From Oscillibacter sp. (lineage in GTDB: Bacteria > Bacillota > Clostridia > Oscillospirales > Oscillospiraceae), in the NCBI GenBank assembly GCA_017447005.1, contig JAFSOM010000482.1, forward strand, positions 1-8,767: DNA of 8,767 nucleotides. The letters run 5' to 3'. Position 1 is the first letter of the stretch; each line of letters starts with the position of its first letter. Of this stretch, positions 1 to 5,190 are shown piece by piece. A model generated the notes under the pieces. It saw only the letters and a program-made list of their open reading frames with translations. It searched no databases and was not told where the DNA came from. Both the position numbers and the translations under genes were made by a program.

Positions 1-21
1 CATACGCGCAATAAAAAGATG

Positions 22-50
22 TTGCGTTTTGTCGAAAAGTATGTTACCAT
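22..50 (+). promoter_or_regulatory. Candidate sigma-A-type promoter of the TIR-like gene pair
   Basis: TTGCGT (22-27), 17 nt, then TACCAT (45-50). Each hexamer matches the consensus only in part (3/6 and 4/6), so the call rests mainly on correct spacing and on position 57 nt before the start codon at 107. A weak basal promoter would fit one that is controlled by the Spo0A box lying between the two hexamers. Confidence 0.35.
27..38 (+). promoter_or_regulatory. Spo0A box (0A box), perfect extended match
   Basis: TTTTGTCGAAAA matches the extended Spo0A-binding consensus TTTTGTCRAAAA at all 12 positions, including the core TGTCGAA. It lies 68 nt before the start codon at 107, between the candidate -35 and -10 hexamers. 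A site between the hexamers would more often repress than activate, but direction of control cannot be read from sequence. Spo0A is expected in this organism because sigG and spoIIE are present. Confidence 0.55.
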
Positions 51-106
51 GAATCCACGATGACATTCTATGGAAACCGACGCGTTCATAATGTGGAGGG
101 ACAACA

Positions 107-652
107 ATGCTTGCTTCCGTTTTTTTGAGTTGTCAGACGCCTTATCTGCAATCACAACAAGAGTTCATTGACAAACTGGAAGCGGATTTGAAAAGCCGCG
201 ACTTATTCCCCAGAACGGTGGGAAAAACCGATTTTTCCTCAAAAACGCCGTTGTCGACAGTCCGGAGTTTAATGCTGGATTCCAACGGACTTATCGCAAT
301 CGCGTTTCGGCGGCATTACGTTGAAAAAGGAATCGAAAAGCCGGACAGCGATATGAAAAAGGAACCTAAAGACATATCCAAGCGCTGGTTTACTACGCCA
401 TGGTGTCAGATTGAACCGGCTATGGCCTTTCAGATTGGTTTGCCCGTTCTGATTTTCCGGGAAAAGGGCGTTCTCGATGAAGGCATTCTGGAAAAAGGCG
501 TGTTCGGCACGTATATGCCGGAATTTGATTTGGACAGCATAGAGCCTTATTTTCAATCCAAAGAGTATCGGCAGGTCATACAGGACTGGGAACATAAAGT
601 ATGGCAGGTCGTGGGAAGGAAAGGAACGCCTCCTAAACTGTATGATGAATGA
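107..652 (+). CDS. Small TIR-like / nucleoside deoxyribosyltransferase-like protein (181 aa)
   Basis: Function is not established. The protein reads as one alpha/beta domain of the TIR / nucleoside 2-deoxyribosyltransferase type. It has a first strand (ASVFLSCQTP, residues 3-12), a helix (18-30), a hydrophobic strand ending in arginines (GLIAIAFRR, 61-69), then PWCQIEPAMAF (98-108) and strand GLPVLIF (111-117). Glu103, followed by a small hydrophobic helix and a Pro-Val strand, sits where members of this fold carry their catalytic glutamate, so a nucleotide- or NAD-cleaving activity is possible; this is inference. There is no signal peptide or membrane segment. The start is supported by GGAGGG at 95-100, 6 nt before ATG. 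The stop overlaps the next start by 11 nt, which implies coupled translation with the DUF4062-like partner. GC is visibly low (23 of 60 bases in 121-180), which hints at transfer. Confidence 0.75.
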   Translation: MLASVFLSCQTPYLQSQQEFIDKLEADLKSRDLFPRTVGKTDFSSKTPLSTVRSLMLDSNGLIAIAFRRHYVEKGIEKPDSDMKKEPKDISKRWFTTPWCQIEPAMAFQIGLPVLIFREKGVLDEGILEKGVFGTYMPEFDLDSIEPYFQSKEYRQVIQDWEHKVWQVVGRKGTPPKLYDE

Positions 653-1169
653 AATCAGGATTTTTATTTCTTCCTCAACCGTCGAATTTGAGCGGGAGCG
701 CAAGGACTTGGGGAATTTTATCCGCGTTCTGGATAATTTCTTCAAGCGCTGGGGCGTTCGCTTTGAATTGACCATGTGCGAGGACTTGTCCAAAGCTGTC
801 CAAAAGACGCGCATGCAGGAAACTTACAACGAAAAAATACGCGACAGCCATTATCACTATATTCTGGTCGGGCGGGATGTGGGGGAATATGTCCGGGAGG
901 AATTTGAAGTCGGGCTGAAAAGTTTCCAAGAGAACGGACTGCCCAAAATTTACACGTGGTTTCAATCTCCGCCCGAGGGGAAACGGGATTCCGAAAGCGT
1001 GAGGGCGTTCAAAGCCCGGATAGAGGAAATCGACCATTATTATCACATGTATGAACATCTTGACACCATCAAGTTAAATATGCTCTTTGAGCTGATTCGC
1101 GGGTGCGCGGAGGCGGATACGCTGGCTTTCCTGACCCGCGACGGGCGCGGAGAGGACGTTTCCGGGTGA
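642..1169 (+). CDS. DUF4062-type TIR-like domain protein (175 aa)
   Basis: Residues 4-150 resemble the TIR-like DUF4062 domain: IRIFISSSTVEFERERKDL (5-23) is the typical first strand and helix, and CED (46-48) and KTRMQETYNEKI (55-66) follow. YHYILVGRDVGEYVREEFEVGL (71-92) is the strand plus Glu-rich helix, and KIYTWF (102-107) is a late strand. Glu86/Glu87 are candidates for the acidic active-site position of TIR-like folds. Family members often continue into strands, TPRs or NTPase modules as sensors or effectors in conflict and signalling systems; here the protein ends soon after the domain, so it is a bare or shortened version. ATG at 642 or the next ATG at 645 may start it. A GGAAAGGAA stretch (618-626) is about 15 nt upstream, so coupling to the overlapping gene is likely important. 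Function is unknown. Confidence 0.8.
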   Translation: MMNEIRIFISSSTVEFERERKDLGNFIRVLDNFFKRWGVRFELTMCEDLSKAVQKTRMQETYNEKIRDSHYHYILVGRDVGEYVREEFEVGLKSFQENGLPKIYTWFQSPPEGKRDSESVRAFKARIEEIDHYYHMYEHLDTIKLNMLFELIRGCAEADTLAFLTRDGRGEDVSG

Positions 1170-1200
1170 CAGGTACGGCTATGGAAAAGCCGCGCCTGTC
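1168..1200. terminator. Hairpin at the end of the TIR-like pair, probable terminator
   Basis: GACAGGTACGGCT (1168-1180) pairs with AGCCGCGCCTGTC (1188-1200): 13 positions with one G-U pair and one A-C mismatch around a 7-nt loop. It overlaps the stop codon at 1167-1169. No clean T-run follows on either strand, so termination may be weak. It lies between convergent genes and could serve both. Confidence 0.45.
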
Positions 1201-1294
1201 ATTGCTCATTGTACGCGTAATGTTTTCGCTTGCGCAAAATCAGCTTTCGCCCTTACGCGGCGCGGCGTCAGTCGTGACGACATCCGGGGAACGC

Positions 1295-1591
1295 TCAAAA
1301 CGGGCGTCCGGGGCGACCGGGTTTCCCATGCGGCGGCCTGCCGTCCGGACGCGGAAACGGCTTGTCAATTAGGATGATGTCGTCCCCCATACGCTGAATG
1401 CAGTCCCACGGGACATAGTATTCCTCTCCGCGTCCGAACAGTCCGAAAAACGGCGCGGGGCCGTAGACGATGATTGCCGTCACCTGTCCTTCCGGGATTT
1501 TCAGCTCAATGTCTCCCACGTAACCCAGCCGGCGCCCGTCGCAGATGTTGATGACTTCCTTGCAACGTAAATCTTTCATTCTGCACTGCAT
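1295..1591 (-). CDS. YlmC/YmxH-family PRC-barrel sporulation protein (98 aa)
   Basis: A small PRC-barrel protein of the YlmC/YmxH family, found in spore-formers and often close to sigG; the molecular role is not known. The family pattern is clear: KDLRCKEVINICDGRRLGYVGDIEL (6-30), a beta hairpin ending in a short Gly/Phe stretch (PFFGLFGRGEE, 47-57), then YYVPWDCIQRMGDDIILID (58-76). In this family the Pro-Trp and the gapped Gly-Asp-Asp are typical. After residue 77 there is an unusual tail rich in proline, glycine and arginine (about 21 residues), absent in the short family members I know. The start at 1591 is supported by GGAGGG 7 nt upstream on the minus strand. The gene is transcribed away from sigG and converges on the TIR-like pair. 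Confidence 0.9.
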   Translation of the reverse strand: MQCRMKDLRCKEVINICDGRRLGYVGDIELKIPEGQVTAIIVYGPAPFFGLFGRGEEYYVPWDCIQRMGDDIILIDKPFPRPDGRPPHGKPGRPGRPF

Positions 1592-1664
1592 AGTCCATCC
1601 CTCCGCGCTATCCTATGCGACCCGCGGGATGTCCCATGCTTCCAGAATGCGACAAAACCTTCCA

Positions 1665-1694
1665 GTATAAGAAAACCCGCTGACGGTCATACTC
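1665..1694 (+). promoter_or_regulatory. Sigma-F/sigma-G dual-type promoter of sigG
   Basis: GTATA (1665-1669), 18 nt, then CATACTC (1688-1694) fits the sigma-G pattern (GHATR, 17-18 nt, CATNHTA) with one mismatch at the last base. Read as sigma-F, the same GTATA is followed after 15 nt by GGTCATACTC (1685-1694), which fits GGNNANAHTR except for the last base. In Bacillus subtilis sigG is started by sigma-F and then amplifies itself. It lies 68 nt before the sigG start. Confidence 0.65.
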
Positions 1695-1762
1695 TCCAAA
1701 GGGGGAGCCTGTCTCCGCCGGATAGGTCTCCGCCGAAAGATAAAACAGGAGGCAGCCGGGTT

Positions 1763-2533
1763 ATGCTGGGGAAAGTCGAAATCGCGGGGGTGAACACTTC
1801 CGCGCTCAAGGCGTTGAAAAATGAAGAGAGCATGGAACTTTTACGCCGTGCGCACGCGGGAGACCAGTCCGCCAGAAGCCGCCTGATTGAAGGGAATTTG
1901 CGTCTTGTGCTGTCCGTGATTCAGCGTTTCGCCAGCCGGGGCGAGAACGCCGACGACCTCTTCCAAGTCGGCTGCGTGGGACTTATCAAGGCAATCGACA
2001 ACTTTGACACCAGTCAGCCGGTGAAGTTCTCCACCTACGGCGTACCGATGATAGTCGGGGAAATCCGCCGCTATCTGCGGGATAACAGCAGTATCCGCGT
2101 ATCGCGGAGCCTGCGCGACACGGCCTACAAGGTTTTACAGGCCCGCGAGCGCCTCATGGCCGACGGACAGCGGGAGCCTACCGTCGAGCAAATCGCCAAG
2201 GAACTGGACATTCCGCGGGAAGAAATCGTGTTCGCGCTGGACGCCATGTCGGACCCGGTATCGCTCTATGAGCCGGTGTACTCCGACGCCGGGGACAATC
2301 TGTGCGTGATGGACCAGATACGCGACACGAAAAACACGGAGGAGGACTGGACAAACCGTATCGCGTTGAAAGACGCGTTGAAGCGTTTGAACGAACGGGA
2401 ACGGCGCATTCTGTCCATGCGCTTTTACGAGGGCAAGACGCAGATGGAAGTGTCGGGGGAAGTGGGCATTTCACAGGCGCAGGTATCGCGGCTGGAAAAG
2501 GGCGCCATTAACGCGATTCGCAAAAACCTGTAA
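1763..2533 (+). CDS. sigG: RNA polymerase sporulation sigma factor SigG
   Basis: Sigma-G directs late gene expression in the forespore after engulfment. The 256-residue protein has the family's usual length and order: the sigma-G N-terminus KVEIAGVNTSALKALKNEE (4-22); region 2 with NLRLVLSVIQRF (45-56), DDLFQVGCVGLIKAIDNFD (64-82) and KFSTYGVPMIVGEIRRYLRDN (88-108); region 3 around EPTVEQIAKELDIPREEIVFALDA (138-161); and region 4 with the helix-turn-helix KTQMEVSGEVGISQAQVSRLEK (225-246). Asn45, reported as important for anti-sigma factor CsfB binding in B. subtilis SigG, is conserved. AGGAGG at 1747-1752 is 10 nt before the ATG. The gene is monocistronic here, with its own sigma-F/G-type promoter and a terminator right after the stop. 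In many Clostridia sigE lies just upstream; it does not here. Confidence 0.97.
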   Translation: MLGKVEIAGVNTSALKALKNEESMELLRRAHAGDQSARSRLIEGNLRLVLSVIQRFASRGENADDLFQVGCVGLIKAIDNFDTSQPVKFSTYGVPMIVGEIRRYLRDNSSIRVSRSLRDTAYKVLQARERLMADGQREPTVEQIAKELDIPREEIVFALDAMSDPVSLYEPVYSDAGDNLCVMDQIRDTKNTEEDWTNRIALKDALKRLNERERRILSMRFYEGKTQMEVSGEVGISQAQVSRLEKGAINAIRKNL

Positions 2534-2546
2534 ATCGGCGAAACGG

Positions 2547-2572
2547 GCCGCTTCTACGGAAGCGGTTCTTTC
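2547..2572 (+). terminator. Rho-independent terminator of sigG
   Basis: GCCGCTTC (2547-2554) and GAAGCGGT (2559-2566) form an 8-bp stem (one G-U pair) with a TACG loop, followed by TCTTTC. It starts 13 nt after the sigG stop. An outer CGAAA/TTTCG pairing (2539-2543 with 2569-2573) may extend it. Confidence 0.7.
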
Positions 2573-2595
2573 GCGTCCGGGCGGGCCTGTCATTT

Positions 2596-2640
2596 GCTTT
2601 CAAGAGAGGCTTACCGGAACTTGAAAGCGCTTTCAAGAGA
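2596..2640. promoter_or_regulatory. Palindromic cre-like operator with an extra half-site
   Basis: CTTGAAAGCGCTTTCAAG (2620-2637) is a perfect 18-bp palindrome. Its core TGAAAGCGCTTTCA (2622-2635) fits the CcpA catabolite response element TGWAANCGNTNWCA at every fixed position. A further copy of the half-site, GCTTTCAAG, lies at 2596-2604, exactly 33 bp (about three helical turns) from the one at 2629-2637, as part of a 12-bp direct repeat (2596-2607 and 2629-2640). CcpA or another LacI/GalR-family regulator is the natural reader. The nearest downstream promoter (2757-2785) is about 120 bp away, which is far for a standard cre. Confidence 0.5.
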
Positions 2641-2660
2641 ATTTTTCCCCGCCCCTGAAA

Positions 2661-2682
2661 GGGAAGGGGTTAGGGGGAGGGG
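2661..2682 (+). other. Four-run G-tract, candidate G-quadruplex
   Basis: Four runs of 3 to 5 guanines are separated by AA, TTA and A (GGG, GGGG, GGGGG, GGGG). This meets the usual sequence rule for a G-quadruplex. It lies in the non-coding stretch between the cre-like palindrome and the sigma-A promoter at 2757-2785. A CCCCT/AGGGG pairing (2652-2656 with 2665-2669) competes with it. The C-rich/G-rich segment also resembles dispersed intergenic repeats found in many bacterial genomes. Confidence 0.45.
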
Positions 2683-2756
2683 TTCGGAATTTCCTTGCTT
2701 TGGACGGCGCAAAAGATGATAAAGCCTGACAAATTTCCTTTTTTTCCCGCAAAGCC

Positions 2757-2785
2757 TTGCGGATTCCGTCGGAAAGCGATATAAT
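2757..2785 (+). promoter_or_regulatory. Sigma-A promoter of the Spo0A-domain gene
   Basis: TTGCGG (2757-2762), 17 nt, then a perfect TATAAT (2780-2785). Transcription would start near 2792, giving a 5' leader of about 46 nt before the ATG at 2838. No Spo0A box of good quality was found close by. Confidence 0.7.
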
Positions 2786-2837
2786 ATCCGCCAAGGGAAA
2801 CGCGATTCCCGCAACCGATACGCTGGGAGGCTTTGTC

Positions 2838-3311
2838 ATGGAACCAATGGAAGTTGACGCTTTATTGACGCGGATTTACGATTTGCTGTACCGCTTGGGA
2901 CTGAACGCGAATATTTTTGGCTTTTCCTATCTTTCCTGCGCCGTGTACCTGTCCATCCGGAACCCGGAGCGTTTCGGAACCTTCACAAAGGAGATTTACC
3001 CGGAAATTGGGCGGCTTTATCATGTGCGCACTGACGACATAAAGCGCAGTATCAAGCGGACGCTGTTTTTGATTTGGAAGAATCACCCGGACTTCAGCGG
3101 AGAGCCTCTTCCGGGGTCTCCTTCGCTGGAACAGTTTATCGCCTTCGCCCGCGGGTATCTGGAAACGCCCGAAACGGACGCCGCCGAATCTTCGGGTGCG
3201 GAGGCTGTCGAACCTTTGGAAGCGCATAAGGGAGCGGAGAACGTCGAACTTTCAGGAACGCATAAGGAAACGGAAAGCGCCGAACTTTCAGAAGCGCAAG
3301 CCGTCGTATAG
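2838..3311 (+). CDS. Stand-alone Spo0A C-terminal (DNA-binding) domain protein (157 aa)
   Basis: Residues 5-110 match the Spo0A effector domain, the helical DNA-binding part of the sporulation master regulator: VDALLTRIYDLLYRLGLNANIFGFSYL (6-32) is the opening helix pair, AVYLSI and FGTFTKEIYPEIGRLY (46-61) follow, and RTDDIKRSIKRTLFLIW (64-80) corresponds to the recognition helix and VERAIRHAIE..W of Spo0A. There is no receiver domain, so it cannot be phosphorylated like Spo0A; it may act as a constitutive regulator or competitor at 0A-like sites (inference). The tail (about 110-157) is acidic and low in complexity, with three 12-residue repeats. The start at 2838 is chosen because GGGAGG lies 7 nt upstream; an in-frame ATG at 2757 overlaps the -35 box and must be wrong. 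It has its own promoter and terminator. Confidence 0.87.
   Translation: MEPMEVDALLTRIYDLLYRLGLNANIFGFSYLSCAVYLSIRNPERFGTFTKEIYPEIGRLYHVRTDDIKRSIKRTLFLIWKNHPDFSGEPLPGSPSLEQFIAFARGYLETPETDAAESSGAEAVEPLEAHKGAENVELSGTHKETESAELSEAQAVV
3195..3302 (+). repeat. Three tandem degenerate 36-bp repeats encoding an acidic tail
   Basis: Units 3195-3230, 3231-3266 and 3267-3302 are in frame and encode GAEAVEPLEAHK, GAENVELSGTHK and ETESAELSEAQA (residues 120-155). By hand alignment the first two are about 75% identical in DNA and the last two about 70%. The shared core is GTCGAACtTT / GCGCATAAG-like. The tail is likely disordered and may vary in copy number between strains. Confidence 0.75.
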
Positions 3312-3322
3312 AACGCTGTCAG

Positions 3323-3370
3323 AAAAATGTCCCGCTCTCCGTGAAACGCGGAAAGCGGGACAGCGTTTTT
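3323..3370. terminator. Bidirectional terminator between the Spo0A-domain gene and msmX
   Basis: GTCCCGCT (3329-3336) pairs with AGCGGGAC (3354-3361), with inner CCG/CGG pairing around GTGAAACG. The plus strand then reads AGCGTTTTTAT; on the minus strand the stem is followed by ATTTTTC. An outer AACGCT/AGCGTT pairing (3312-3317 with 3362-3367) can extend it. It lies 17 nt after the plus gene and 27 nt after the minus gene. Confidence 0.85.
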
Positions 3371-3396
3371 ATATCATGCGGGAGTCTGCGGGGCGA

Positions 3397-4572
3397 TTAG
3401 GCCATAGCGGGCTTTTTGAGCTTGTCGTAGGTTTTGCACACGGGCGCGTTGGCCTTGAAGGATTCCTCGTCGAACCAGAGCAGGTTGTTGGAGGTCGCCT
3501 TGTCGAACAGTTGCATGGTAATCGGCGGAGCGTTGAATTTGACCGTACTGCCGACGGACACGTCTTCGTTGAGGCCCATGGTCGGGATAACCATAACGAC
3601 TTCGTCGCCCTGACAATCGGCGTGGAGGTTGACTTCCGAGCCGAGCATTTCGGAGACCTCAATTTTGCCTTCGAGTTCGCCCTGTCCGACGGAAAGGTGT
3701 TGCGGACGAATGCCGACGACGATGTCGCACGGCTGTTGATTGTTCTGCTTGAGGGCCGCCTGCTGGAAGTCGTCCAGCTTGAACTTCGCGCCCTTAATCT
3801 GGGCATAGTAGACGCCGTTTTCGAGCAACAGTTTGCTGTTGTCAAAGAAGTTCATGACGGGCATGCCGATAAAGCCGGCTACAAACAGGTTGACCGGGCA
3901 GTTGAACAAATCCTGCGGGGCGCCGATTTGATTCACAAAGCCGTCTTTCATGATGACGATTCTGTCGCCGAGCGTCATGGCCTCTGTCTGGTCATGGGTC
4001 ACGTACATGAACGTGGTGTTGATTCTCTGGCGGAGCTTGATAATCTCGGCGCGCATCTGGTTACGGAGCTTGGCGTCGAGGTTGGAGAGCGGTTCGTCCA
4101 TCAGGAACACTTTGGGGTCACGAACCATGGCGCGGCCAATGGCTACGCGCTGACGCTGACCGCCGGACAGCGCCTTGGGCTTACGTTCGAGATACTGCGT
4201 GATGTCCAGAATCGCCGCGACTTCCCGCACCTTCTTGTCAATCACGTCTTTCGGCGTCTTTTTGAGTTTGAGCGCGAAAGCCATGTTGTCATAAACGGAC
4301 ATATGCGGATAGAGCGCGTAGTTCTGGAATACCATAGCGATGTCGCGGTCTTTGGGGGCGATGTCGTTGCAGAGTTTGCCGTCGATGTAGAGTTCTCCGT
4401 CGGAGATGTCCTCCAGACCGGCGACCATGCGCAGAGTGGTGGATTTGCCGCAGCCGGACGGGCCGACCAGTACGATAAATTCCTTGTCCTTGATGTGCAG
4501 ATTCACGTCGTGGACAGCCGTTACCTTGTTGTCATAGATTTTCTTAAGGCCTTTAATCAATACTTCCGCCAT
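3397..4572 (-). CDS. msmX: Sugar ABC transporter ATP-binding protein, MsmX/UgpC type (391 aa)
   Basis: The ATPase subunit that powers carbohydrate importers of the CUT1 family on the inner face of the membrane. All motifs are intact: Walker A GPSGCGKST (37-45), Q-loop Gln83, signature LSGGQ (135-139), Walker B VFLMDE (155-160), D-loop SNLD (163-166) and switch His193. Residues from about 236 form the TOBE regulatory part typical of MalK/MsmX/UgpC. Close agreement with B. subtilis MsmX over the first 240 residues suggests the same role, one shared ATPase serving several sugar permeases, which fits the absence of permease or binding-protein genes here. Databases may label it UgpC. No convincing ribosome binding site lies right before the ATG; GGAGG occurs about 24 nt upstream. 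It has its own sigma-A promoter and a long leader. Confidence 0.93.
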   Translation of the reverse strand: MAEVLIKGLKKIYDNKVTAVHDVNLHIKDKEFIVLVGPSGCGKSTTLRMVAGLEDISDGELYIDGKLCNDIAPKDRDIAMVFQNYALYPHMSVYDNMAFALKLKKTPKDVIDKKVREVAAILDITQYLERKPKALSGGQRQRVAIGRAMVRDPKVFLMDEPLSNLDAKLRNQMRAEIIKLRQRINTTFMYVTHDQTEAMTLGDRIVIMKDGFVNQIGAPQDLFNCPVNLFVAGFIGMPVMNFFDNSKLLLENGVYYAQIKGAKFKLDDFQQAALKQNNQQPCDIVVGIRPQHLSVGQGELEGKIEVSEMLGSEVNLHADCQGDEVVMVIPTMGLNEDVSVGSTVKFNAPPITMQLFDKATSNNLLWFDEESFKANAPVCKTYDKLKKPAMA

Positions 4573-4854
4573 GTTTCACTGGCTCTGAATAACGCGCCTC
4601 CGCCCGTTATCCTCGCGGGCGTCCGTTTTGGGCGTGACGGCTCATCCGGCTGGCATTTGGCCCGAATCTTTCCGGGCCTTCCGAACGAATCCGCTTTCCC
4701 TCAGAACGCGCCGCCTTACGACAGGTCTCCACACTGCCGCACCGCGAGCCTTACGGAATCAATTCCTCCTCATTTCCCGCACGGCGTTCAGAAAGTGGAG
4801 TGAAGCGCCGCCGGGGAAAATATGTGCAAAGGGCGCGACCCTTTACAGACAGAC
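4573..4854 (-). other. Long structured 5' leader of msmX
   Basis: The distance from the predicted transcription start (about 4854) to the msmX ATG (4572) is about 280 nt, with no plausible gene in it. Hairpins on the transcript: 4825-4847 (9 bp, one G-U pair, 5-nt loop), 4659-4678 (GGCCCG/CGGGCC, 8-nt loop) and 4601-4621 (CGCCCG/CGGGCG, 9-nt loop), the last just before GGAGG. A strong AGGAGG at about 4764-4769 has no ATG or GTG at a proper distance. I recognise no known riboswitch in it. Confidence 0.5.
4825..4847. promoter_or_regulatory. Inverted repeat next to the msmX transcription start
   Basis: TGCAAAGGG (4825-4833) and CCCTTTACA (4839-4847) are inverted around CGCGA, with one G-U mispair. 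It begins about 7 nt inside the predicted msmX transcript. As DNA it has the central CG and size of LacI-family operators; as RNA it would cap the 5' end with a hairpin. Either reading is inference. Confidence 0.4.
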
Positions 4855-4860
4855 ACTGTT

Positions 4861-4889
4861 ATTGTACTCAATTTTCCGGCGAAAATCAA
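4861..4889 (-). promoter_or_regulatory. Sigma-A promoter of msmX
   Basis: On the minus strand TTGATT (4889-4884), 17 nt, then TACAAT (4866-4861), each 4 to 5 of 6 matches to consensus. An inverted repeat ATTTTC-CGGC-GAAAAT (4871-4886) covers the spacer and part of the -35 box and could be an operator. Confidence 0.65.
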
Positions 4890-5103
4890 CTGACTGAACG
4901 ACAAATTTTCATGCCGTTTTTTGTCGGATATGATATAACCGTTCACCGCGCCGCCCGGTACGGGAAACAATGCCGCGCAGTATGAAAAACGAGGCCGCAA
5001 AGCGTACAAAACAGGCTGGCGCGGTATGGCGAACAAGCGGCGGAGACCGCGTTTGACAGTCCCCGCCGTATGGCGCGTGATTCCTTTGTATTCCGGCCCG
5101 ATT
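4890..5103. other. Non-coding spacer upstream of the msmX promoter
   Basis: I see no gene, RNA gene or clear terminator here. Short open frames on both strands lack ribosome binding sites and show no family resemblance. A short AT-rich patch (about 4900-4940) contains TATGAT and TATAAC but no matching -35 box. Confidence 0.5.
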
Positions 5104-5190
5104 CCCTTGCAAACGGGCGCAAGCCTTGGGATTCTCCCTTACGGACAGGCGCAATCGCCCCTTGGTTATCCCTTGCAGACAGGCGTAATC
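5104..5190. repeat. Threefold degenerate repeat across the ilvE stop codon
   Basis: Three copies of a core begin at 5104 (CCCTTGCAAACGGGCGC), 5136 (CCCTTACGGACAGGCGC) and 5170 (CCCTTGCAGACAGGCGT), spaced 32 and 34 bp. The 5170 copy encodes the last residues of IlvE on the minus strand (TPVCKG); the other two lie past the stop. Small hairpins are possible in the units (for example CTTGC/GCAAG, 5107-5124). No T-run follows, so it is not a plain terminator. Confidence 0.6.

Noticed and set aside
1103..1372. 89-codon plus-strand frame after the DUF4062-like gene
   Set aside because: Overlaps the end of that gene and the ylmC-type gene antisense, with Arg-rich nonsense composition; not a frameshifted extension of the TIR-like protein.
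2727..2740. Possible Spo0A box (reverse of TGACAAATTT) before the Spo0A-domain gene
   Set aside because: Only about 6 of 8 core positions match, so it is not distinguishable from chance.
3196..4803. Very long open plus-strand frame (535 codons) across msmX
   Set aside because: It is antisense to an ABC ATPase with every motif intact, starts inside the Spo0A-domain gene and runs through the bidirectional terminator; no family resemblance.
4867..4890. CodY-like site in the msmX promoter
   Set aside because: The half-sites ATTTTC and GAAAAT are present but the gap is 4 nt with CGGC, longer than the AATTTTCWGAAAATT pattern allows; kept only as a generic inverted repeat.
4628..5036. Several 60-90 codon frames on both strands between ilvE and msmX
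   Set aside because: No ribosome binding sites, no domain resemblance, and they overlap the msmX promoter and leader.
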